Assembly (NCBI RefSeq): GCF_001659605.2
Contig: NC_035176.2
Coordinates: 22,730,847-22,794,846, forward strand
Direction: 5' to 3'
Length of the DNA stretch: 64,000 nt
Source: Manihot esculenta
Lineage: Eukaryota; Streptophyta; Magnoliopsida; Malpighiales; Euphorbiaceae
Part shown: in pieces, positions 23,087 to 32,826 of the stretch
How the letters are laid out: each line of letters opens with the position of its first letter
How positions within the stretch are numbered: position 1 is the first letter of the stretch
Notes under the pieces: generated by a model
What the model was told of the DNA's origin: nothing
What the model saw: only the letters and a program-made list of their open reading frames with translations
Databases searched by the model: none
Made by a program: the position numbers and the translations under genes

Positions 23087-24386
23087 TCCAGCCGGCTTCT
23101 GATGTTCCAGCCGGCTTCTGATGTTCCAGCTTCACCCTCTGACAAACTTCACAGGCTGACACAAACTGTGCCACTTCTCTCTTCATAGCTGGCCACCAAT
23201 AAACTTTCTTCAGATTCTGATACATTTTGGTGGCTCCGGGGTGAATGCTGTATCTTGCATTATGAGCCTCTCTCATAATGTCTCCTTTTAGCCCAATGTC
23301 ATCTGGTACACACAATCGACTCCCATAGCGGAGGATCCCCTTACTGTCGAATCTAAACTCACTGTCCTTGCCTGACTGAACAGTCCTGGCAATCTTTACT
23401 AACTCTGGGTCCTCATGCTGTTTCTGAGCCACTTGCTCCAGAAACACGGGCGTCACTTTCATCTGAGCAACTAAAGCACCCGTACCAGACAACTCCAACT
23501 GTAGACCTTCCTCAATGAGCTTGTAAAACTCTTTCACCACTGGTCTCCTCTCTGCCGTGATGTGGGATAGACTGCCTAGTGACTTCCGGCTTAGGGCGTC
23601 TGCCACGACATTCGCCTTACCCGGATGGTACTGAATCTTGCAATCGTAGTCACTCAGCAACTCTACCCATCTTCTCTGTCTCAAGTTCAAATCTCTTTGA
23701 CTCAAGATGTGCTGCAGGCTCTTATGATCTGTGAAGATCTCACATTTTACCCCATAGAGGTAATGCCTCCACATCTTGAGTGCAAAGATGACTGCTGCCA
23801 TCTCAAGATCGTGTGTGGGGTAATTCAACTCATGCCTCTTCAGTTGTCTAGAGGCGTACGCGATCACCCTGCCATTCTGCATCAACACACAACCCAAGCC
23901 TACTCTGGATGCATCACAGAACACTGTGAAGTCATCATTGCTAGTCGGCAGAGCTAACACTGATGCTGAAGTTAACCTCTTCTTGAGCTCCTCAAAGCTT
24001 TCCTCACATTGATCGGTCCACTCGAACCTCTGATTCTTTCTGGTCAATCTGGTTAGAGGAGCTGCAATCTTCGAGAAGTCCTGAACGAACCTCCTGTAAT
24101 AACCAGCTAAACCCAAGAAACTTCTGATCTCTGTCACTGAGGTGGGTCTAGGCCAGTTAGTTACAGCTTCTACCTTCTTGGGGTCTACCTCTATTCCATT
24201 CTCTGACACTACATGCCCCAAGAACGAGATGCTCCTCAACCAGAACTCACACTTGGAGAACTTGGCATACAAGCCATGTTCCCTCAAGGTCTGCAGAACT
24301 ATCCTCAGATGATGGGCATGCTCCTCTACATTCCTGGAATACACTAAGATATCATCTATGAAGACGATAACGAAGTGATCCAGGTA
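23079..24386 (-). pseudogene. pol: Element III RT C-terminal half, RNase H and integrase zinc region
   Basis: It continues the RT after the stop at 24387-24389, through the FIDDIL box, the thumb ([19 protein letters not shown]), RNase H ([13 protein letters not shown]) and the integrase zinc region ([17 protein letters not shown], then [16 protein letters not shown]). It is then shifted out of frame by a 19-bp tandem duplication and ends in TSEAGWNA. Confidence 0.88.
23088..23125. repeat. 19-bp tandem duplication breaking element III pol
   Basis: CCAGCCGGCTTCTGATGTT occurs twice in a row (23088-23106, 23107-23125); elements I and II have it once. The extra 19 bases shift the frame between the integrase zinc region and the catalytic core. 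Confidence 0.95.
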
Positions 24387-25149
24387 CTATCTAAACACTC
24401 TGTTCATGAGGTCCATGAATGCTGCAGGGGCGTTGGTTAACCCGAACGGCATTACAAGGAACTCATAGTGCCCATATCTGGTCCTGAAAGCTGTCTTCGG
24501 TACATCCTCTTCCCTGATCCTCAGCTGATGATACCCAAATCTCAGATCTATTTTGGAGAAACAATCCGCTCCTGCTAGCTGGTCGAATAGATCGTCGATC
24601 CTTGGCAATGGGTACTTATTCTTGGTAGTGACTTTGTTCAACTGCCTATAGTCGATACAAAGTCTAAGGGATCCATCCTTCTTTCTTACAAACAGCACTG
24701 GAGCACCCCAGGGTGAGGTACTCGGTCGGATGAAGCCCTTGTCTACCAACTCTTGCAACTGTTCTTTCAATTCTTTCAACTCAGCTGGTGCCATCCTGTA
24801 GGGAGGGATAGAGATCGGTCTAGTTCCAGGCATCAGTTCAATCTCGAACTCTATCTCCCTAACAGGTGGTAAACCTGGCAGCTCGTCTGGGAACACATCT
24901 AAAAACTCATTGACCACTGGCACTGCGGCGGGTTCTCTAATCTGACTGTCTAGCTCTCTCACATGAGCCAAATACCCCTGACATCCCCTCCTAAGCAACC
25001 TACGAGCCTGAAGAGATGAGATCAAACCTCTAGGTGTACCCCTCCTGTCTCCTCTGAAGACGACCTCTGATCCATCCTGATCTCTGAACCTGACTACCTT
25101 GTCCCTGCAGTCCAAGGTAGCGCCATGGGTAGATAACCAGTCCATCCCT
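24387..25149 (-). pseudogene. pol: Element III protease end and RT N-terminal half
   Basis: The minus-strand frame resumes after the element II insertion at [13 protein letters not shown], then RT with [30 protein letters not shown] and [20 protein letters not shown]. It ends at a TAG (24387-24389) where elements I and II have CAG. It joins across element II to the gag/protease segment at 35105. Confidence 0.9.
25145..25149. other. Target site duplication of element II, left
   Basis: TCCCT immediately before the 5' LTR; the same five bases follow the 3' LTR at 35105-35109. This is the 5-bp duplication expected from a gypsy integrase. Confidence 0.95.
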
Positions 25150-25505
25150 TGTAATACCCGGCTAGACTCCGGTATCGGAATCCCTACCGTCCGGTGGGAC
25201 CTCTGATGTCGGAAACCTCTAGAAGGGTAAAACTATGATTTTATGAAATGTTTTCATGTATTTCATGTTTTTAAGTAAGAAATTAAATGAGTTTTTACAT
25301 GAAAAGTCTTTGGAGGAAAACCCAGGTTCGGCCGCCGAAAGTCAAGTTCGGCCGCCGAACATGCATGCGTTTTGGAGGCACGTTAGGCCCCCGAAAGCAT
25401 GAGTGAGGGAAGTCCAGGTTCGGCCGCCGAACCTCATGTTCGGCCGCCGAACCTTGCATGCATGCGGAGGCACTTTCGGCCCCCGAACGTGGCCTGGCCA
25501 GCCAC

Positions 25506-25514
25506 TATAAAAGG
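25506..25514 (+). promoter_or_regulatory. TATA box of element II 5' LTR
   Basis: TATAAAAGG preceded by GGCCTGGCCAGCCAC. As the element's 5' LTR this would be the working promoter. Confidence 0.8.
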
Positions 25515-26623
25515 GTCTCTTTGATCCGCACGGGCGAGTTTTTCTTCCCCGTTGTCGGCTAAGGTGAACCTCCGCCGCCCCTCACCAATCTTGAGCATTT
25601 TCCTTCAATCTTTCACGTTTTTAACAAGTTTATAACTTTGTTTTGAAGATCTACAAGTTTTAAGCACGTTTGAGTACTTTGAGGTTCAAGGAGCTCAATC
25701 CTCCCATCTTTGAGTCAAGGTCGTTTTCCTCTCGATCTTCAAGAGGTAAGGGTCGATCTTGAACTCTCATTATGTTTTAAATAAGTTTTATGCAAGATCT
25801 AAGGGTTAGAATGCATGTTTAGGTTATGTGTATGTTTATGGGTTTTTGATGACTTTTTGAACAATGTAGCTTGATTGTATGTGATTGAAGTGTTGTAGAT
25901 GGGGTATATGCATGTTTGAGGCCCCTAGGAACTTGTATGCATGCTTTGGTTGAACAATATGCATGTTTGGAAGGTTTGGAGGCGAAATGTGCTAAGGGAG
26001 CCAAGTTTCTGCCCTTTGGCAGAAACCAGGTTCGGCAGCCGAAGGTACTTTCGGCCGCCGAACATGGCTGGGGAGGCAGGCCTTTCGGCTGCCGAAGTTG
26101 CCCCCGAAAAGAGACTTTCGTCTCTGTCTGGCACTTTCGGCCGCCGAAGGTGCCGCCGAACCTACCTGAGTTTCGTCTCTGTCCAGGACTTTCGGCCGCC
26201 GAAGGTGCCGCCGAAGGTGCCCTGTTCAGCCATTTCTTGCATGTTTTCATGTGATGTTTTCAGGATGTTTTAGGGGGTCTTTGAGGAGTATTTTAGAGTC
26301 ATGTTCATGTATGTTTGGTGCCTCATTTGAGTCCACCTGTGTAGGTTCGGACCCGAGGAACCGAGACCCCCGGTTGTGAGGTAGTCGTGCAGAGTTCGTT
26401 ATTAAAGCTTCAGTTCCCAGGTGAGTGGAACAACCCTTTAAGCTTTAAAGTAAATGAATAAATGAATGAATCATAAAGCATTGCCCATGCATCATTATGC
26501 CATGCAATATTAGGTTGTTTGCATTAGAATTCACGAATATGTTGCATTGCATACTTTGTTGTTGATGTGGATGAATGTTGAATGATCCATTGGCCCTTGT
26601 ATGTCATGATAGCCTATGTGAGT

Positions 26624-26715
26624 CCAGGTGTGCCTGCTACGGCTCTACGCCCCTGGCACTATGAAAGATTATGGAAGTCCGGGTGTGCCTGCTACGGCTC
26701 TACGCCCCCGGCATG
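26624..26715 (+). repeat. Two hairpin minisatellite units in element II LTR
   Basis: Two units share the core TGTGCCTGCTACGGCTCTAC. Unit 1 is bounded by CCAGG and CCTGG, unit 2 by CCGGG and CCCGG: both arms changed together so pairing is kept. The same pair occurs in the 3' LTR near 34289-34380. Confidence 0.75.
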
Positions 26716-27442
26716 TATAAGTAAGAAAGATAGGGGCTAAATGGTGACAAGTTCATCCTTGTTGTGAAATGTTTGTGTTATGGCGCATACATGAAAGCAT
26801 GAATAAGAAAAAGTTATATGATAATAATAATAATAAAATGAATAATAATATACCTAAAAATGGAGGAATTAAAACAAATGTTTTTAGTTTCTGCTCACTG
26901 GGCTCTAGTAGCTCACCCCACTCCCTTTATCCCCAGAGTTGCAGGTACAGGATAGATTAAGAAGTCGGCTAGAGTGAAGTCAAGCCTTGTATGTTGTAAT
27001 AGATAGTTGTAATAGATGGTAGTGGACATGAACATGATGTAATGAGTATGTATGACAATGTAATGTAATTAATGATTTGATGATGTATTGAGGATTATAG
27101 TAGTGCTTGACCTAGAGGTGTGTGAATCCCCATTATGTACAGAGTGTTTAATGAGTAATGATGTTATGACTATGATTATCCAAGCTGATAGGTATGACGA
27201 TGATATCCCATTGGAGTATTTGATGAGGACTCCAGTGTGGGGTTTATGTATGACTTTGTGCATGCACAGGTTTTGCTTGGATAAGACAAAAAGAAAAATT
27301 TTTACAGATCATGTATATGTTGTTATGTATGGGATTCCACAGGTTTACAGGAGGTATGTAGGCTTGCTACGGGTCCCGGCGGCCTTAAGCCGATCTGGAT
27401 CCTAGCGCCGGTAACGGGTCGGATTTCCGGGTCGTTACAGAG

Positions 27443-27455
27443 TGGTATCAGAGCC
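27443..27455 (+). other. Primer binding site of element II
   Basis: TGGTATCAGAGCC begins three bases after the LTR. It is complementary to the 3' end of plant initiator tRNA-Met and is where minus-strand synthesis starts. Confidence 0.92.
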
Positions 27456-27799
27456 CTAGGTTCATATGATCGGACCTAGAGTGTCGGGCTCATAGATGTT
27501 CTAGAAGGTCAAGCACACTAGGAAAATCATGTCCACTAGGATAGGATGTAGAGTCCTGTCTATATGATGATATGATATGCCATGATGATATGCATGTGCA
27601 TAAATGCTATGATGTGATGCTATGTATGTGATGAGGGTTCATGTGTTTCCACATGAACCATATGATGCTAATGATTGTTTATGCTATGTGCTGTTTTTCA
27701 GAAGATAGAATGAGAGGAACTCGTCAATCTGCACGATTGACTGGAGTGCCACCTTAGGACGAGGGCGCTGATGCCCGTCCTTCAGCTTTGCCTAGGGCA

Positions 27800-30700
27800 A
27801 TGTCCAGTAGGTCCAACAGAGACAGAGTAGCGAGAGACCCTAGAAGGTCTTTGGATCTGGGTAGAAGCAGATCAGTAAGGGGAACAGTGCAGGGAGGAAT
27901 GTCTGAGGATATGGAGGTAGATCAGAGGAGGGATGGCAGTCTCGGTGTGAGCATGCCGGAAGAGGGCATGGGAGAATCAGAAGGAGGCACTCAGGCCTCG
28001 AGTTATGTCCAGCCACATCACTACCCACCCTATTCACACCATTCAGGGTATTCGATGGGAGGTACATCGGATTACCCCAGTTTTAGCCCTTACCCTCCAC
28101 ATATGCCATACCCACCTTACTACCCACCATACTCTCAGTACCCCATGTACCCACCTCCACCTCCCTATACCAGTACAGCAAACCCTATCCCAGGGGATGT
28201 TGCACCTCCACCACCACCAGTATCTACTGTCCCGGAAACACAAGTACCCAAACCTACTTCATCTAGAGGGAGCAAGGTCAAGATGACCGATTATATGAAG
28301 CTGGGTGCTCCCCAGTTTGAAACCGGTGATGATCCGTTCGTGTATTTGGAGCGGGTCAAGGCAATTACAGATGAGATAGGGGCTGACGACAGTAGAGCCA
28401 TTCAGATGGCCGGGTTCACGCTTAAGTGCAAGAAAGCACGGGAGTGGTTCAAGAATTTTGTGAACCCGAGAGTGGACAGCATGAATTGGGAAGAGTTTGC
28501 AAACGAGTTTGCAGGATGGGCTTTCCCTGATAGTTCAAGGGAATTGAAGATGATAGAATTCGAGCAGTTGAGGCAAACTGATGACATGAGTGTAGACGAG
28601 TACACAGACAGGTTCCTGGAGTTGTTGCCATATGCTGGGCTGAATTTGGACACAGATCAAAAGAAGTCAAGGAGATATATTATGAGGCTGCACTCCAGGT
28701 ATTCCTCTTTGGTACAGTCAGCAGAGAGAGAGAGTTTCCATGCCATAGTGGATATGGCTAGGAGAATGGAGGCTAGTGCTATCGTTGAGGGGAAGGTAAA
28801 ACAGTCAGTGGCACAGTCTTCTGGTTCCAAGACCCCAGGTGGGGAAAGGTTAGGCTCTTCTTCTCTGAGTGCATCAGTTGCAGGTAGTAAGAAGTGGGAC
28901 AGAGGCCACAGAAAATCTAAGAAGAATAAGTTCTGGAGCAAGATCAAGTCAGGTCTGGGTTTAGGCAGTGGCTCAAGCTCTGGCGCAGAGGTTACAGCAT
29001 GTATGAGATGTGGAAGACCACACAAGGGAGTATGTCTGGCGGGGACAAACACATGTTTCAGATGCGGACAGGCGGGTCATTTGGCTCGAGACTGTCCTAG
29101 AGGAGCCTTTACAGCACCGTCTCAGCAGACAACCTCCGGCAGTGTGGTGCAGCCAGTAGCTCCAGCCGCAACACAGGCCAGTGGCAGAGGCAGAGAGAGA
29201 GGGTCAGCCTCTTCATCAGCAGGATACAGAGGTGAAGGTCCATCAGCTCCGGCACGGATCTTCACTATGACTCAGCAGGAGGCCAACACATCCAACACCG
29301 TGGTGGCAGGTAATCTCATCATTGGTTGTTCTGGTGTGTATGCCTTAATGGACCCGGGTGCATCTCATTCTTTTATTGCTCCGAGAGTCGTGGAGAGGGT
29401 AGGATTGATGGTCTCTGGGTTAGAGTGTCCCCTATGGGTCAGTGGACCCAAGTGTGACCCGTCAGTGGCAAAGGCAGTCTGCCAATGTAGTCCAGTTTTC
29501 ATAGAGGGAAGATGCCTTTCCGCCGACCTCGTGGTTCTAGATTTGACAGATTTTGACGTCATTCTAGGGATGGATTGGTTATCGACCCATGGTGCTACCT
29601 TGGACTGTAGAGACAAGGTAGTCAGATTCAGAGATCAGGATGGGTCAGAGGTCGTCTTCAGAGGAGACAAGAGGGGTACACCTAGAGGTCTGATCTCAGC
29701 TCTTCAGGCTCGTAGGTTGCTTAGGAGGGGATGTCAGGGGTTTCTAGCTCATGTGAGGGAGTTAGATAGTCATGTCAGAGAGCCCGCCTCAGTGCCTGTG
29801 GTGAGTGAGTTCTTAGATGTTTTCCCAGACGAGCTGCCAGGGTTACCACCTGCTAGGGAGATAGAGTTCGAGATTGAGTTAATGCCTGGTACTAGACCGA
29901 TCTCTATCCCTCCCTACAGGATGGCACCAGCTGAATTGAAAGAACTGAAGGAACAGTTGCAAGAGCTGGTAGATAAGGGTTTCATCCGACCGAGTACTTC
30001 ACCTTGGGGTGCTCCGGTTTTGTTTGTGAGGAAGAAGGATGGATCCCTCAGACTTTGTATCGACTACAGACAGTTGAACAAGGTCACTACCAAGAACAAG
30101 TACCCTCTGCCGAGGATCGACGATCTATTCGACCAGCTAGCAGGAGCAGGTTGTTTCTCCAAAATAGATCTGAGATCAGGGTACCATCAGTTGAGGATAA
30201 GGAATGAAGATGTACCGAAGACAGCTTTCAGGACCAGGTATGGGCACTATGAGTTCCTTGTGATGCCGTTTGGGTTGACCAACGCCCCTGCAGCATTCAT
30301 GGACCTCATGAACAGAGTATTCAGTCAGTATCTAGATCACTTCGTTATTGTCTTCATAGACGATATCTTAGTGTATTCCAGAAATGCAGAGGAGCATGCC
30401 CATCACCTGAGGACAGTTTTGCAGACCTTGAGAGAGCATGGCTTGTATGCCAAGTTCTCCAAGTGTGAGTTTTGGCTTAGGAGCATTTCATTCTTGGGGC
30501 ACATTGTGTCAGAACAGGGTATTGAAGTAGACCCCAAGAAGGTGGAGGCTGTAGCTAACTGGCCTAGACCCACCACAGTGACCGAGATCAAGAGTTTTCT
30601 GGGTTTAGCAGGTTACTACAGGAGGTTCGTTCAGGACTTCTCAAAGATTGCTGCTCCTATGACCAAATTGACAAAGAAGAATCAGAAGTTCATATGGACC

Positions 30701-32695
30701 GATCAGTGTGAGGAAAGCTTTGAGGAGCTTAAGAGGAGGTTGACTTCAGCACCGGTGTTAGCTCTGCCAAAAAGTGATGATGACTTCTCAGTATATTGTG
30801 ATGCGTCCCGTGTGGGACTGGGTTGTGTGCTAATGCAAAATGAGAGGGTGATCGCTTATGCTTCTAGACAGCTGAAGAAGCATGAGCTGAATTACCCCAC
30901 ACACGATCTTGAGATGGCAGCAGTCATCTTTGCACTCAAGATGTGGAGGCATTACCTCTATGGGGTAAAATGTGAGATCTTCACAGATCATAAGAGCCTG
31001 CAGCACATCTTGAGTCAGAGAGATTTGAATTTGAGGCAGAGGAGATGGGTAGAGCTGTTGAGTGACTATGATTGCAAGATTCAGTACCATCCGGGTAAGG
31101 CGAACGTTGTGGCAGACGCCCTAAGCCGGAAATCACTCGGCAGTCTATCCCACATTTCAGCAGAGAGGAGGCCGGTGGTGAAGGAGTTCCACAGACTTAT
31201 GAGTGAGGGATTACAGTTGGAGTTGTCTGGCACAGGTGCCTTAGTGGCTCAGATGAGAGTGACACCCGTGTTTCTGGAGCAGGTAGCTCAGAAACAGCAT
31301 GAGGACCCAGGGTTGGTCAGGATAGCCAGAACGGTTCAGTCAGGCCAGAGTAATGAGTTCAAGTTTGATGATAAGGGGATCCTCCGCTACGGGAACAGAT
31401 TATGTGTGCCAGATGACATTGGTCTGAAGGGAGATATTATGGGGGAAGCCCATAATACCAGGTATAGTGTTCACCCTGGAGCCACCAAGATGTATCAGGA
31501 TCTGAAGAGAGTGTATTGGTGGCCAGCCATGAAGAAAGACGTGGCACTGTTCGTGTCAGCCTGCGATGTGTGTCAGAGGGTGAAACTAGAGCATCAGAAG
31601 CCGGCTGGAATGCTTAACCCGCTACCTATTCCAGAATGGAAATGGGAGAATATAGCTATGGACTTCGTAGTGGGGTTACCGGCGACGTCCAACAGATTGG
31701 ACTCCATATGGGTGATTGTGGACAGACTCACCAAATCTGCTCACTTCATCCCTGTCAGGAGTGGTTACTCTGTGGACAAGTTGGCGCAGGTGTATGTGGA
31801 TGAGATTGTCAGACTGCATGGGGTCCCGGTATCTATAGTGTCAGATAGAGGGCCCCAGTTCACCTCCAGGTTTTGGCGGAGTCTGCAGAACGCTATGGGT
31901 ACCAGATTAGACTTCAGTACTACCTTCCACCCACAGACAGACGGACAGTCAGAGAGGACCATCCAGACAATAGAGGATATGCTCAGAATGTGTGTGCTAG
32001 ATTTTGGCGGTTCTTGGAGGCAGCATCTACCTCTGGTGGAGTTTGCCTACAATAATAGCTATCATGCTAGCATAGGGATGGCTCCATATGAAGCTTTATA
32101 TGGGAGGAAGTGCAGATCACCTATCTGCTGGGAGGAAGTAGGAGAGAGGACTCTTGCGGGTCCGGAGTTAGTAGAGCTTACCAGCAGGGTGGTACCCATA
32201 ATCAGAGAGAGGATCAAGACTGCTGCTAGTCGGCAGAAGAGTTATGCAGATATTCGCAGAAGACAGCTAGAGTTTCAGGAGGGGGATTTGGTTTTGCTCA
32301 AGGTGTCTCCTATGAAAGGAGTGGTTCGGTTCGGGAAGAAGGGTAAGTTAGCTCCACGGTACATCGGTCCTTTCGAGGTGCTTCAGAGGGTCGGTAATGT
32401 GTCGTACAAGCTAGACTTGCCTGCTTCGATGGAGAGAATCCATCCGGTTTTCCATGTTTCTCTGTTACGGAAGTACGTGTCAGATCCGAGCAAGGTTCTT
32501 AGTGAGCCTGATGTAGAGATCCAAGAGGATCTCACCTATGTAGAGCAGCCAGTGCGGATTCTTGACACCCAGATCAGAAAGCTGAGGAACAAGGAAATCC
32601 CGATGGTGAAAGTCCTTTGGAACCACCACAATATTGAAGAATGCACCTGGGAGACACGGGAGTCCATGCTCCAGCAATACCCCCATCTGTTTTGA
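27800..32695 (+). CDS. gag-pol: Gag-Pol polyprotein of element II (Tekay chromovirus)
   Basis: One open frame of 1631 codons from the ATG at 27800. In order: basic N-terminus; Pro/Tyr-rich segment with PPPPPY (28151-28168); capsid-type gag domain; CCHC knuckle [14 protein letters not shown] (~residue 418); aspartic protease DPGASHSF (Asp ~518); RT with [10 protein letters not shown] and FIDDIL (~854); RNase H ([12 protein letters not shown], Asp ~1001); integrase zinc region; DDE core with Asp ~1288, Asp ~1349 and Glu ~1385 (35 residues between the last two); chromodomain at the C-terminus. All catalytic residues I can check are present. The family's start is probably the ATG at 27710 (MRGTRQSARLTGVPP), but TAG at 27755-27757 closes it after 15 codons, so I use the next ATG. 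Gag and Pol share one frame, so a protease must cut them. Confidence 0.93.
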   Translation: MSSRSNRDRVARDPRRSLDLGRSRSVRGTVQGGMSEDMEVDQRRDGSLGVSMPEEGMGESEGGTQASSYVQPHHYPPYSHHSGYSMGGTSDYPSFSPYPPHMPYPPYYPPYSQYPMYPPPPPYTSTANPIPGDVAPPPPPVSTVPETQVPKPTSSRGSKVKMTDYMKLGAPQFETGDDPFVYLERVKAITDEIGADDSRAIQMAGFTLKCKKAREWFKNFVNPRVDSMNWEEFANEFAGWAFPDSSRELKMIEFEQLRQTDDMSVDEYTDRFLELLPYAGLNLDTDQKKSRRYIMRLHSRYSSLVQSAERESFHAIVDMARRMEASAIVEGKVKQSVAQSSGSKTPGGERLGSSSLSASVAGSKKWDRGHRKSKKNKFWSKIKSGLGLGSGSSSGAEVTACMRCGRPHKGVCLAGTNTCFRCGQAGHLARDCPRGAFTAPSQQTTSGSVVQPVAPAATQASGRGRERGSASSSAGYRGEGPSAPARIFTMTQQEANTSNTVVAGNLIIGCSGVYALMDPGASHSFIAPRVVERVGLMVSGLECPLWVSGPKCDPSVAKAVCQCSPVFIEGRCLSADLVVLDLTDFDVILGMDWLSTHGATLDCRDKVVRFRDQDGSEVVFRGDKRGTPRGLISALQARRLLRRGCQGFLAHVRELDSHVREPASVPVVSEFLDVFPDELPGLPPAREIEFEIELMPGTRPISIPPYRMAPAELKELKEQLQELVDKGFIRPSTSPWGAPVLFVRKKDGSLRLCIDYRQLNKVTTKNKYPLPRIDDLFDQLAGAGCFSKIDLRSGYHQLRIRNEDVPKTAFRTRYGHYEFLVMPFGLTNAPAAFMDLMNRVFSQYLDHFVIVFIDDILVYSRNAEEHAHHLRTVLQTLREHGLYAKFSKCEFWLRSISFLGHIVSEQGIEVDPKKVEAVANWPRPTTVTEIKSFLGLAGYYRRFVQDFSKIAAPMTKLTKKNQKFIWTDQCEESFEELKRRLTSAPVLALPKSDDDFSVYCDASRVGLGCVLMQNERVIAYASRQLKKHELNYPTHDLEMAAVIFALKMWRHYLYGVKCEIFTDHKSLQHILSQRDLNLRQRRWVELLSDYDCKIQYHPGKANVVADALSRKSLGSLSHISAERRPVVKEFHRLMSEGLQLELSGTGALVAQMRVTPVFLEQVAQKQHEDPGLVRIARTVQSGQSNEFKFDDKGILRYGNRLCVPDDIGLKGDIMGEAHNTRYSVHPGATKMYQDLKRVYWWPAMKKDVALFVSACDVCQRVKLEHQKPAGMLNPLPIPEWKWENIAMDFVVGLPATSNRLDSIWVIVDRLTKSAHFIPVRSGYSVDKLAQVYVDEIVRLHGVPVSIVSDRGPQFTSRFWRSLQNAMGTRLDFSTTFHPQTDGQSERTIQTIEDMLRMCVLDFGGSWRQHLPLVEFAYNNSYHASIGMAPYEALYGRKCRSPICWEEVGERTLAGPELVELTSRVVPIIRERIKTAASRQKSYADIRRRQLEFQEGDLVLLKVSPMKGVVRFGKKGKLAPRYIGPFEVLQRVGNVSYKLDLPASMERIHPVFHVSLLRKYVSDPSKVLSEPDVEIQEDLTYVEQPVRILDTQIRKLRNKEIPMVKVLWNHHNIEECTWETRESMLQQYPHLF

Positions 32696-32789
32696 GGTGA
32701 GTGTTAGTTGTTTTATGTGTTGCATGTATGATATATTGTATGCTATGTTGTATGTTATGATTGATGCCATGCTTTGTATGTTAGTTGAG

Positions 32790-32826
32790 GAACATTCGGG
32801 GACGAATGTTCTTAAGGGGGGAAGAA
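32790..32826 (+). promoter_or_regulatory. Hairpin and polypurine tract of element II
   Basis: GAACATTCG/CGAATGTTC hairpin (32790-32811), then AAGGGGGGAAGAA, ending at the 3' LTR start. Confidence 0.88.

Larger units (their letters stand above)
25150..27439 (+). repeat. 5' LTR of element II
   Basis: 2290 bp, TGTAATACCCGGC...GGGTCGTTACA. Palindrome arrays at about 25325-25490 and 26030-26220, TATA box at 25506, splice-donor-like AAGAGGTAAG at 25741-25750, and two hairpin units near 26624-26715. Confidence 0.95.
25746..27701 (+). other. Candidate intron in the element II 5' leader
   Basis: A strong donor, AAGAG|GTAAG, lies 240 bp after the TATA box; a strong acceptor, CTGTTTTTCAG, ends at 27701, eight bases before the first Gag ATG (27710). 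Element III has the same pair (38899 to 36980, minus strand), and the donor is kept in all six LTRs that cover it. Splicing would remove the second palindrome array, the hairpin units and the primer binding site, leaving a short leader. This is inferred from site quality and conservation, not from transcripts. Confidence 0.45.

Noticed and set aside
27443..27455. TGGTATCAGAGCC as part of a tRNA gene
   Set aside because: Only the primer-binding 13 bases are present; no cloverleaf can be formed from the flanks.
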